DNA of 64,000 nt from Bryum argenteum (lineage: Eukaryota; Streptophyta; Bryopsida; Bryales; Bryaceae). A model generated the notes under the pieces. That model saw only the letters and a program-made list of their open reading frames with translations, had not been told where the DNA came from and searched no databases. Numbering within the stretch: the first letter of the stretch is position 1; each line of letters starts with the position of its first letter. The position numbers were made by a program, and so were the translations under genes. The DNA is taken from NCBI GenBank assembly GCA_037043015.1, contig CM073324.1, positions 28,498,097 through 28,562,096 on the forward strand. The letters run 5' to 3'. Below, piece after piece: positions 1-10,805 of this stretch.

Positions 1-620
1 TTATTTGCGTAGATAATAGCCTTGCAATGGTCATCACTGCCTAAAAGTTACAAAGGGAAAAGAGTCCAAAGCTAGACACCTTGCACTAAAATGCATGCGG
101 TGTATTCCTTACATCTTGGATGGAGTTTAAGTATGTACCACATAAACTAGATCCAAAATAGAAACCAACCCCAAAAATGGAGTTGAAATCCAACAGTGGA
201 CTAAGAAGAAACAACTCTTGAATAACCATCTTCTTTTCACTTTTGTCAATATATATTCATCATCGCAGATCCAATACCAAAATCATTTAAATCAAATTCT
301 TTAAGCTAAAAATTAATTGGATTTTATCTTCAAATCATGTCTATGTAAAAAAAACATCATAAAAAGTAAACTAAATTTCACATAATTGGCTTGCAATGGT
401 AAAACAAACCCCATGTTTAAAACCCTAAAACAAAAGTTGCCCTCACTAAAATGAATCCCATAGATTCGTACTTCATTGTATGGGTTTGCAAATTTTACCA
501 CACAAACCAGACTCGATGTGGGACCCAACTAGAAGTATTTTATCTAAAGCAGACCCCATATGAAGAAGTTAAGGCTATTCAAAGTTGCAGCTTGCCATCC
601 AAAATGTTATTTTTTCCTTG
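1..620 (+). repeat. Dispersed repeat R1, left copy
   Basis: This AT-rich stretch aligns by eye, in the same orientation, with 35380-35960. Shared landmarks are the words around CTTGCAATGGT, AAAGAGTCCAAA and CTAGA near 20-90, ACATAATTGGCTTGCAATGG near 380-400, and the block near 470-560. The block near 470-600 also resembles 18060-18240. No credible gene is present. It looks like a decayed mobile element of unknown class; no ends or duplicated target could be identified. Confidence 0.7.
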
Positions 621-819
621 TTTTCCGTTTAGGGGTTGATTTCCTCCCATTTTTTTAAAAAACTTTTGGTAAAACATGGATGAATATTAGTACGGATTCA
701 TTGGAATTTCGGAACACGGGTGTTCTGAAACCATACCTTACAAAGCTCAAATATAGGCCGGTGTGAAAATGCGGAAGCCAACTTCATAATCATCTGAATG
801 CAAGAGTGGCAAGTAAGAA

Positions 820-1205
820 GTTAACCCCTAAAGGTCCACGACGTTTTGGGAGCTTGAAATCCCAACACTGACCACTATGTACTAATGCGGGTACGTCCAA
901 TATTTTTGGAAATTTTTGATAATTTCAACTGTAGGATCTTGAAGTAGACTACCATAGGTAGTAGTGTGGAAATTTTCAACCGTTGGATCATCACTGGATG
1001 TGAGATCATAACATTTGAAGTTGACTGTAAAATTTTTTTGGCCTTGACCGTAAAAGCCGAATCGGTGGCTGTGGTCGTTGAGGGGTTAAAATTATAACCA
1101 CTTTCATATCAAGGATGATAAAAGCTTTTGTCAAATTTGAGACGAGAGTCTTTCTATCCAATGAGCAAGGAGGAATCTCGTTAAAGGGGAGCTTTGGTGG
1201 CCTAA
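820..1205 (-). repeat. Terminal-inverted-repeat element R2, short copy
   Basis: It begins with TTAACCCCTAAAGGTCC and ends near 1205 with a segment whose reverse complement (GGCCACCAAAGCTCCCC) matches the start of the longer R2 copy at 15810. The interior (reports of GATCATAACATTTGAA and CCGTTGGATC) matches 16541-16640 in reverse complement. It therefore reads as an inverted, internally deleted derivative of that copy, in the manner of a non-autonomous DNA element. No coding sequence is visible. Confidence 0.6.
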
Positions 1206-1699
1206 CCAATTCCAACTTTGTTATACACTGTAGGCTTGGGGCATACAGTTAAAATGATTAAATAATGTATATAATTGTGCGCTCACATTCTGGATGAGCA
1301 CAGCCGGGCACCAGAGCCGCCTTTGGACATGCCATGAGCCTTTGTACAAGACAGGACGCAAATCTCAAAAACCCGGAAATTCCGGCACAAAACAACAACA
1401 CTTAAAAATGGAATAAAAGAAAAAGGCCCCCCAGTATGTATGAAAACCCGCCTCATGGTGTGGACTGCCTTGTCGCATGTGTTTGCTTCATTAAATGTGG
1501 GAGTGAAGACGTGACCTCATGAATCATTTGGCCTACGGTACTTGGTACAATAGGCCCCCATGGATGGACACTTCTTTTGAGTACATGGCCAATGACTATA
1601 TAGGAATTTTGTACCATTGTCGAAGATCGTCATGTATTTGAAATCCAAAATCAAGTCTATGCTAGAAGAAGGTGTACTCGGACGACCCCATGTTTGGGC

Positions 1700-1701
<2 letters not shown>

Positions 1702-1754
<53 letters not shown>
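1702..1754. repeat. Poly(T) tract of 53 bases
   Basis: An uninterrupted run of T. Several runs of 25 to 53 A or T occur in the window (16028-16058, 35718-35743, 36684-36711, 41681-41713, 47785-47829), all in repeat-derived DNA. Such runs may be retroposon tails or slippage products. No retroposon body could be defined next to this one. Confidence 0.9.
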
Positions 1755-1757
<3 letters not shown>

Positions 1758-4289
1758 CAAGATTTTATTGAGATTGCATACATGAGTTGGGTGGAAAATT
1801 ATATATACTAATTAAAATTTTAAAGGTGATTGTATTAATCACTTCAATTTCTTTGTAGTTATGTTCTTTCTTAATAAGTGCTTCCAAAAAAAAGAAAGAA
1901 GAAAAAATTGTCTTTTTCTTTTGCCAATCCTTGAAATTTTAGTAAGGAACTTACTCCATCACTACAAGTTTATAAAGTGCCCAAAAATAGGTGCTTCTAT
2001 CATATATGACGATAAATTCCTGTGTTGAAACACTTAGAAAATAATGTCTTTTCCTATGTTAGATTCCAGCGAAGGGAAGAAAGTCCAAAATCTTTAACTT
2101 GGTCAAAAGTCTCACTTTGACGATTTGAATATGTGTTTAGTATTTGAGTGAAGTGTGTAAATAATATTTTATATCAAAGAATATTCTCAAGTGCTTATTC
2201 TAGTAAAAGCTTTATTAAAATTGTGTTATGTCTTTGTGGAAGTAAACAAATTTTCCTACCATTTTTATTTTTTTTGTATTTTAAGTTTTTAGAAAAATTT
2301 ATAATATATAGGTTAATCGATAAAAATGAGAAGTAGAATATGAAATCCTCGTGATGTTGATTAAGCAAATTTATGTATAAAGAAAATGTGTTTGTATTTG
2401 GGTTTTTGTAAAGTGTATCTACAGAGCAAGTGTTATTGATTTTAAATTAAAAGAGTCAATCATATAAAAGCAAGAGATAGATAGATGTGAACTTTGGTCC
2501 CCTTTGAGGCCGACGTGGATAGAGTGTCTGTTCGTTTGACATTGAGGCGATGCCACGAGACAAAGGTACATTGGTACAAGACAAAATGGAAGGGGTGCAA
2601 GTTGATTGATGAGTCCCTTGACAGTTTTCAAAGTATGACAGGATGATTAGAGGAAAATATGAGAGCAAGCTATTGACATGGTTCAATTCACAATTATATA
2701 TTATCGATCATTCGCATAAACTTGTAAATAATGTTCTAAGGAAGTGCCAATTTTTAATTTTTTGATCTTTGACTTTTTTTATAGATATTTGTTATTATTG
2801 AAAAGTCAATCATCATAAGGATATGAGATTACCAATAATGTGTATGTATGTTTGTACATTGTGCTTAAGGTTCATAGATTTTATATCACAATTTTCACTC
2901 ATAGCCTTTGAAGATTAAGTATATTGGATACATCATACATTATGACTAATAAAGAAAGTCAATGAGGACACTTTTAGTTACTCTACTAATCATTTCCCAC
3001 CTAATTTGTAATTATTGTGGGTGTATGTCATTGTATATTCCTATATAGTACACATTTGTTTTTCCAATTATTCAAAGTTTCAAATTATACATCTGGAACA
3101 ACTCTCACTTAATATAGTTGCTATATCCTAAGAGGCTTTGGTTGAACGCGGTTGCTAGTTCAATCACTTTCTATCAAAATTCCTTAGCACTTAATGTATA
3201 TCCTCACATAGAGCTCTTTTGCTCTTGTGTGTTGAAAAAAAAAGAAAAAAAAGTGTCCTATTTTACTACAATCAATTTCCTTACAAAAAAAATAAAAATG
3301 CACCAAGCCTTGAAACACATTGTTTAGCATATTTACTCAGTATAATTTTGATATTGAAGTTTGAATATTTCTCCTACTAAAATAACAAAGATAGGAATCA
3401 TAATAATAATCGAACACAATAATACCAAAGTGAAATAATTATAGTGGTCCTTTGCTCAAAAATCATGGAATCCTTCATAAATCTCAATAAGATTTGTAAC
3501 AATTGAGCAACGTGGAAAGCCAAGAAATATCTTCCTCAAGAGGAAATCCAAGGCAAAACTCCCTTTGGGGGAAAGAGCCAAAACCATTTTTTCTTGAGTT
3601 CTGGAAACATACTAAAACAAGACTCCTTGAAGTGATAATGAACCTAACACACATGTGCCCATAGCAAGCTAAAGCTCTCCACGGGTACCCATGGGGTTCC
3701 CTAATCCCACTACACATGCTCCCCGAGGCTAATTCTTGGTAGCACGTCATAATTTTAACTCATGTAAATAGGTACAAAACTCAATATGACATTACAAAAA
3801 CTCCGTTCATACCCGTGTGCGAGCAAGGGGCATGATGATGAAGCAAAGAGAGAGATGCACAGGTCCATTTGGACACGGTTGAGTAAGGGGGGGCAGTGGA
3901 AGGCTGATCAGGACATGCGCGCAGCCATCACAGAAAATCCGAAACATGAACTAACCAAAAGCTGAACATACCCCCACAGATTAAGCCCAGAATCACTCCT
4001 TTTTTAGTGGCTCTCAAGGCATATGCTTATCCCCCCTCATTCTAAGCTCCCTCAAATCCACATCATACCCCCCATTCCAGTCTCTCGCATTAGCAGATGT
4101 AACTTAGTTTCTCCAATTTTGAGTTTTGCTGCTTTTTTTGTAAAATTTTCTGGGTAAAGAAATCAACAAGAGATCCCATTTCTCTTTCTGGGCAAAACAT
4201 TCTCGAAGACATTTTTTATTTTATTCATGAAACACCAGTGGATTCATTGGAGCTATAGTGGCACTTTAAAGTAACACCATGGCTCCACT
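1755..4289. other. AT-rich intergenic DNA without a gene
   Basis: Short open frames here lack recognisable domains and codon bias. The only structure I see is the segment at 2470-2590, listed separately. Sequence near 3484-3750 has an 88-codon frame on the minus strand with no recognised family; I do not treat it as a gene. Confidence 0.6.
2470..2590 (+). repeat. Short dispersed repeat, copy 1 of 2
   Basis: It shares with 35980-36080, in the same orientation, the ordered words AGATAGATAG, GGTCCC, CGTG, GAGTGTC or AAGTGTC, GTTCGT and GATGCCAC or GATGGCCAC. Both copies lie roughly 2 kb or less downstream of an R1 copy, so R1 and this segment may be parts of one larger element. Confidence 0.55.
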
Positions 4290-5010
4290 TTTCTGCTAGT
4301 GGAATAACTATGTTCAAAGTGGAGATGGGAGTTCTTTTAAGCAATTTCTGAACGACGTAGTGGACTTGATGCTAGGTGAAAATTTGTACAAGATTCCGAA
4401 TATTTGACACAATGTCATGAAGACTTGGCAATGGAGCACATGCTACAAGAATATGGACAACAAACTTTTGACCTTCACCATATTTATATTTCCAATCAAG
4501 TACAAAAGAACATGAAAAATTTGAAACATGTCAACGGTATACATTGTTCGGGATTTTTTCCTTTTTCAAGAGATGAATGCTTAGTAAAAGCAATATCGTA
4601 TTCTGTACCAAAATAACAGAACAGAATAAAAAATCCTCAATTTTGTAAGTTTCTTCTTTCATATCCATAAGATGAGGAAAGAAAAAATTGCCATTTTGAT
4701 ACATGGGCAACTTAGATCTACTTTTCTACTTTTCACGACGTGTTACGAGCGCTTATATTATCTACAAGCAAGTTCCCACTCGTTCCGACGAGGGAGGTCT
4801 TTAAAAATTATCTCTTGTTCCTCGTTCCTTGTCCTTCAAGGTTCCCTTTCCTCTATTCCCTCATTCTACGCCCCCAATCTCATGTTCCTCATTCCTTGTC
4901 CCATGGTCCCCTTGCTATGTTAATAAGATCTAACAAACTCTTAGTAACAATAAAATACCACTTACCAGAACTCTTCGAACTCTTTGAAACTCTTCCTATC
5001 GTGTATGTAT
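4290..5010 (+). repeat. Repeat R3, left copy
   Basis: The reverse complement of 24515-25900 follows this segment along its whole length. Shared blocks are TTCAAAGTGGAGA (4313), TATTTATATTTCCAA near 4480, GAAACATGTCAACGGTA near 4523, TCCCTCATTC and CTCATGTTCCTCATTCC near 4856-4900, and AACTCTTTGAAACTCTT near 4976. The right copy has a 0.6 kb insertion that this one lacks. Several frames are open over short distances but I recognise no protein. Confidence 0.8.
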
Positions 5011-5338
5011 GAGTGTGGGACCTATCACCTAGTCAAGAAGTATTTTGTTATATAAATAGTTATATATAAGTTGTTTATTTTTTTAAGAGATTAGTGAAGA
5101 AAAATCTCTTTGCACAGATAGATGAATTCCGTACAATTTGATTTTTTTAAAGAAAATTGTAAGACATAGGAACAACAAAATAATATTTGAGTCACAAAAC
5201 ATCTCTCCGCAATACTCTCTAAAGAACTTTAGGGCGTTACGTGGAGATGCTAGAGTTCTTTGTGCCCCTCTTTTGAGAATTCAAAGTACACCCAAAAGGT
5301 TTACTCCAAGTGAAACAACTTCATTATGAACTTACATG

Positions 5339-5344
<6 letters not shown>

Positions 5345-5376
<32 letters not shown>
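5345..5376. repeat. (TA)n microsatellite
   Basis: About sixteen TA dinucleotides, between the R3 copy and the satellite-like stretch. Confidence 0.95.
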
Positions 5377-5379
<3 letters not shown>

Positions 5380-5439
5380 TTTTTTATTTTTATTGTGCTA
5401 TAATTCTTTTTAATAGTTGAGAAAGTAGTTTGTATCTTT

Positions 5440-6800
5440 GATTATCAGTAATCTGTTTTATAGATACATTTTGAGGTGGTATGATTCTTTTATCTAATCA
5501 ATTTTATAGAAGTGTGAATGTGGTAGAACATTTGTTGTAGTAGAAGCTACATTCTTTACTATGTGGTTCAAAAGACTTCCAAATGAGGTCACTTCAAGCA
5601 AATTAGTGTATAACATGTACAATTAGGATTAGTGTATTTCAAGTGTTTATTGTAACGTCATGGATGTCTCTCTCTATTGAACTTTACAATAGTATCAAAT
5701 TGACACCATTTTAAAATTGGGTCACCACAAGCAAAATAATATATTACCCAAGCACAACTAGACTAGTGTATTATAAGCATTAATTGTTACGCCATGGTTG
5801 TCTTTCTTTCTCCGTTGAATTCTGCAAGAGCGTCAATTTCACATCAGCTTTTAAATTGGGTCACTCTCGATTGATTCTTTGAAAAGAAAAATTAAAAAAT
5901 CACATTGGGTCAGTGCAAGCAACTTAGTGTATTACAAGCACAACTAGGATTAGTATATTACAAGCATTTATTTTTATGCCATGGCTGTCTCTCTTTGTTG
6001 AACTTTACAGAAGCATGCATGAGATTGACACCATCTTTCAAATAAGGTCATTGCAAGCAAGTTAGTATATTACATGCATCTATTGTCACGTCATGGCTAT
6101 CTCTCTCTCTTCAAGTTTACAAAAGCGTGTAGTTGGCACAATTCTTGAAAATGAATAAGGACCATCAATGTATCAATCAATCGAAATTAGTTGGAGATGG
6201 TTTAAAGAAGATTGAATTTCACACCATTTTTAATGATCAACTTTAGCCATTAATGGACTCTAAATTAGTAAGAGATGGTGAATATTGGTATATGAAGAGC
6301 CCATGACACCGTGCATTTTGGAAGATTTTAAAAACAACTCAAGCTCAAGATAGATTATTTAATATATGATTTTTATGGTGACAGTCTCCTTGTATTAGGA
6401 GCTACATTTTTGTCTTTGTGTTTTTTAAGATGTTCATAACGGTAAGCTGATTAGTCTACTATATGAATCTTATTGCCACATTATAAATGCCACCTTTGTT
6501 GAATCTCACAAAAGCGTGAGTTTGAGACCATTTTGAAGATTGACAAGAAACTAATGGGTCCCAAATTAGTCAATCATGGTAAATATCAGAATATCTTAAA
6601 GTTTTTTCCCTCCTTGCTCTCTGAAAGACTTTCAAATGTAAGTAATATAAGATGTTTACATTAATATCTCCTTGTAGTAAAAACTACTACTATTTGATTT
6701 GAAAGTGGGGCTAGTATACTACAAGAATCTCATTGTCACATTATGGTTGCTACCATCACCTGAACTTCACAAAAGCCTAAACTTGAGACTAATTTTAAGT
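5440..6800 (-). repeat. Degenerate satellite monomers, inverted
   Basis: Monomers here match the satellite at 18290-24020 in reverse complement. Anchors GCAAGCAA followed by TTAGTGTATTAC or similar occur near 5596, 5727, 5918 and 6054, each followed by CTAG or TAGGATTAGTGTAT, then a CATGG with TGTCTCTCT, then GTTGAACTTTACA. Divergence rises towards 6800. I count roughly six to eight recognisable monomers. No gene. Confidence 0.8.
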
Positions 6801-6908
6801 GTTGGTAGGGGGTTATTAATTAATTCCAAATAAGTTGAAGATGGTAGATATTGATAAAATTGAAAGTAATTTTCTTTGTGTAGTTTCGTATACTTTAAAA
6901 GAGACACA

Positions 6909-6913
<5 letters not shown>

Positions 6914-6961
<48 letters not shown>
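6914..6961. repeat. (TA)n microsatellite
   Basis: About two dozen TA dinucleotides directly after the inverted satellite stretch. Confidence 0.95.
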
Positions 6962-6964
<3 letters not shown>

Positions 6965-7092
6965 TATATGTATTTGTCTATGTATTTGAGAGGACTTTTA
7001 TTGCGAGAAGTATGACTCGTGTACAATATTGACATCTCACAATCACATTACACCACATTATGTCTACGCCCTTTATAAGATTTCATGAAAAA

Positions 7093-8150
7093 GTTTCACT
7101 TCAATTGTCACACTACGTCACATGCACCTCCTGCCCTCCCTACCACTTTCCATAAAACTTCATAACAAATTTTCACCCTCCGTGCCGCCCTCCCCGCCGC
7201 CCTCCGTATAACTTCATCAAAAAGTTTCCCCGCTGCCCTCTCCACTGCCCTCCCCGCCGCCCTCCGTATTACTTCATGAAAAAGTTTCCCCGCTGCCCTC
7301 CCCGCCGCCCTCCGTATTACTTCATCAAAAAGTTTCCCCGCTGCCTTCCCCGCCGCCCTCCCCGCCGCCCTTCGTATAAATTCATGAAAAAGTTTCCCCG
7401 CTGCCCTCCCCGCCGGCCTCCCTGCCGCCCTCTGTATAACTTCATGAATAAGTTTCCCCGCCGTCCTCCTTGCCGCCCTCCGTATAACTTCATGAAAAAG
7501 TCCCGGCCGTCCTCCCCGTCGCCCTCCGTATAACTTCATGAAAATGTTTCCCCGCCGCCCTCCGTATAACTTCATGAAAAAGTTTCCCCGCCGCCCTTCG
7601 TAAAACTTCATGAAAAGTTTTAAACACTTCAATTGTCACATTACGTGACATGTGCCTCCCGCCCTCCCTGCCGCTCTTCTTCCCACACTTCCTGCCGCTC
7701 TTCTTCCCACAGCCCTCACGTCACAATGTACCTCCCGCTCTCCCCGTGGCTCTCCGTAAAACTTCATGAAAAATTTTCACTTCGATTCTCACATTACGTC
7801 ACATGCACCTCCCGCCCTCCCTACCACCTTCCATAAAACTTCATAAAAAAGTTTCACTTCAATTGACACATCACGTCACATTGTACCTCCCACCATCCAT
7901 GCCGCCCTCCGTAAAACTTCATGAAAAACTTTCAAACACTTCAATTGTCACATTACGTGTGACATGTACCTCCCGCCCTCCCAGCCGCCCTCCATAAAAC
8001 TTCATGAAAATTTTTCACTTCATTTGTCAAATTACGTCACATTGTGCCTCCCACCCTCCGTGCCGCCCTCTGTAAAATTTCATGAAAAAGTTTCACTCCA
8101 TTTGTCACATTACGTTACATTGTGCCTACCACCCATAGTAACCTCTTTTT
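7093..8150. repeat. GC-rich minisatellite array
   Basis: Two interleaved units are visible. From 7190 to 7620, units of about 50 to 65 bp repeat around CCGCCCTCCGTATAACTTC then ATGAAAAAGTTTCCCC. On both sides and down to 8150, longer units repeat around CACTTCAATTGTCACATTAC, then GTCACATG, CCTCCCGCCCTCC and AAAACTTCATGAAAA. A 174-codon minus-strand frame across 7108-7632 exists only because the unit has no stops and gives an Arg/Ala/Gly-rich repeat, so I do not call it a gene. Confidence 0.9.
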
Positions 8151-8619
8151 AGTCTAAGTATCTTATGTTAAAATTATATATAAAAAGTTTCATAAGGGTA
8201 GAAGGAAAAAACATGAAGTAATATATATGCTGAAGTGTAAAAATTGGAATGCACTATCTAACCGATAACCGTATAGCACCATTCCGATTTAGCAAGTGGT
8301 GCATGAATGTATAACTTACAATAGTATTCTATTGAATGGGAAATATAAAACGTTGGATGGTCAGCGGGGGTGCCTGAGTGATATGTATCAGATTTCAAGA
8401 AAGCAAAGACTTCTAAACTAGTATATGAGGAGTGGATCTACATGTATAGCTAGCTATTTATGGAAGATTCTAGTAAGCACATGAAAAGGGGGCTGAGTGG
8501 GAAAATTGATGAAAGAACAGGAGGGGGGTGAAGAATTGTATTGTAGCAAGTAGAAGTGGATTGGCAGCATGCCGGTCAGCGGGTTTGCTAGAGACCCGCC
8601 TTGGAAGGTGGGAAGTTAC
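8151..8619. other. Intergenic DNA, nothing recognised
   Basis: Single-copy-looking sequence between the minisatellite and the GC-rich upstream region of the NAC gene. No open frame of note, repeat or RNA gene was seen. Confidence 0.6.
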
Positions 8620-10805
8620 TAACCGGGTGGGGTGGGGTGGGGTGGGAGGGAGGGGCAGTTACTAGGAGCTGACCGGCCTGGGGTGCCCGCTCCGGTCCCG
8701 AGGCGGGCGAGACGGAGCCGACGAGCCGTGACTGGGTTGGGTTTGTCACTGCCTTTGTCCCGTGGCTGCTCGATGCCTGCCTGCCTGCCTGCCTGCTTTG
8801 CTTTTTTCCACTGCTCGCTCTTTTCCTTCCCATTCCTTTCCTTTCCTTTTTTTGTGCGTCCTGGAAATGAGTGCTCGCACATTTTCTATGGCAGCCGGGA
8901 TTTGGTGTTGTTGGATGACAGTATCCCGTCGCGAACAAGCCAAGCAGCCGCGGCCACTGTTCATGAATGATATCGCACCCCCCGCCCCCTCCCCCGCTTG
9001 CTCACAACAAAAGGGGCAGCCGTGCCGTCCCAATTTCCACTTTTTTCCACTCACAGCTGTTTGCGCTCAAACGCTCAGCCCAGCCCAGCCCAGCCCAGCC
9101 GTCTCTTCTCCCCTCCGCCTGCCACACTAGAAGCTTGTGCTTTTCTCCTCTTCTTCTGCTCCTTGTTGCAGCGGTTGGTGCGGAGTGTGCCTCTCTCCCC
9201 CGAGTTGTCATCTCGAGCTCTCCCTGCCTGCCTGCGTGCGTGCGTGCTCGCTCGGTCGTTCCTCATCCAGCATAATCCCAGGAGCATAGGCTGTAAGAAA
9301 GTGAGTGAGTGAGTGAGTGAACGCGTCCCAATTAGTCTTTGTTGACGGATTGTAGCTTGCTAGCTGCGAACTTACCAGCCTCCCAGAAGCTTGCGCCTGA
9401 CCGTAGAAAGTGTGGTCCGGCCGTACGCTGCATTTGCACAATTGAGTCTGGGGAACTTTGAATTGGAGGCGATCAGAATCGTAGATATATTCGGGAGTAG
9501 GCAGATAAGGCAGACCGCAGGAGTAATCGCTCAGCGGAAAAGAGAAAGGAACCCGAATCAAGGCCAGAGCCGTCCATGCGGCTCCCACAGAAAGGTTTGC
9601 CACTTCAACTTCATTGTGGCGTGCGGATTGCAATTCTAGTGCCCACTCCCCAGGTTCCGACGATCGGTGCAATTCCCGAGACGTATCCATCTGGTCTGCT
9701 GCTGCTGCTGTGACTGTTGTCTAAGTCTGTGAGTTAGTTTCGCTGGCTAGCGAGGTCTCAGAAGAAGCCGATCTTCGTCGGATGTCGTGAGCGAAGCCAG
9801 CTGAGAGAAGAGACCTGTGGTTTACGTCATGTGATGCGTCGCGTCTAGACAATTACCTTCCTTCTTAGTCGGGAACGTGTCGGTCGTTTATGTAGCCGGC
9901 TCATTCCTTCAGCCGTGCAAGTCGCCACGGGAGTTACTTACCATATACACGTACATATTCTCGATCGTGAAAGGTGAGGTCATGATGACGATCAGTTACC
10001 AGCTAGGCTCGCACCGGTGGCTTCTGTATCAATCTTCTCCCGCACCCTTGATGTCGTTCTAATGGAACAACTGCGCATGACCGATACAAGATATGCCGTG
10101 TAGAGCAGCCCAGTGATCGGTTGTTGTGGACAAGTAGAAAAGTCGGACCTCAACTCGTGACCGTCGTGGATACTACATCTTGATCGATCCGCTATGAGTA
10201 TCGTCGAGCTAGCGAGGACTATCGACGCGCATTGGATGCACTACATATTTCTCAGGGTCCGAAGCGCACTAGTTTTAATTCTGACTTCGAAAAACCGAAG
10301 GATGGTCTTGTACGTGTCTGTCTGGATGCTTCCGACCACAATAGGGGCCATCAGATCTCGTACTACGTTCACGTTTCATCTTCCTTCTAATTTGCCCACT
10401 GTCGGTTGTTGTTGTGTGACTCGTTTGGTTATCATACAGCAGCGCACGAGCACTGCGGTAAAATTTTCAAACGACTGGTATCTGGATGTGTAGTGCAGAG
10501 GTGGGCCACTGTTTAAAGTCATAATCGACCGAATTTCTCATTATTCCAAATCTGCATACTTCTCTTAGAACTTCTTACTCCAGATTCGAGCAGCTAGCTC
10601 GCCGTCGTGACATGAGTGTCGAAACTAGTATTTTCCTCTTGATTTCCTTGAGCATGAAAGACTGAAAATTATGAGGTAGTAACACGAGTGAAGCATTTAT
10701 TTGATCACGTACTGACGATCATGATGACAATGGTGCCGTATTGTGCTTGTAACAGAGAGATTGGCCCTGACGCACCACAAAGTGGTGGCGCCAAGCAAAT
10801 TCGAC
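8620..10805 (+). promoter_or_regulatory. Probable promoter and long leader of NAC gene
   Basis: Base composition changes sharply near 8620 to GC-rich sequence with short tandem repeats: (GGGGT)n at 8630, (CCTG)n at 8776, (CCCAG)n at 9080, (CTGCGTG)-like at 9230 and (GTGA)n at 9301. Overlapping frames on both strands reach 160 codons but look like low-complexity artefacts. A pyrimidine-poor but plausible 3' splice site, TTGTAACAG, lies at about 10748-10756, which suggests a 5'-UTR intron. The transcription start cannot be fixed from sequence; no convincing TATA box was picked. Confidence 0.5.

Noticed and set aside
7108..7632. 174-codon minus-strand frame rich in Arg, Ala and Gly
   Set aside because: It lies entirely inside the minisatellite, and the plus strand is open as well. 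The frame is a by-product of a stop-free repeat unit.
8588..9690. Many overlapping frames of 70 to 160 codons on both strands
   Set aside because: They occupy the same GC-rich low-complexity DNA, have no domain, and differ in frame from one another. They fit a promoter/leader better.
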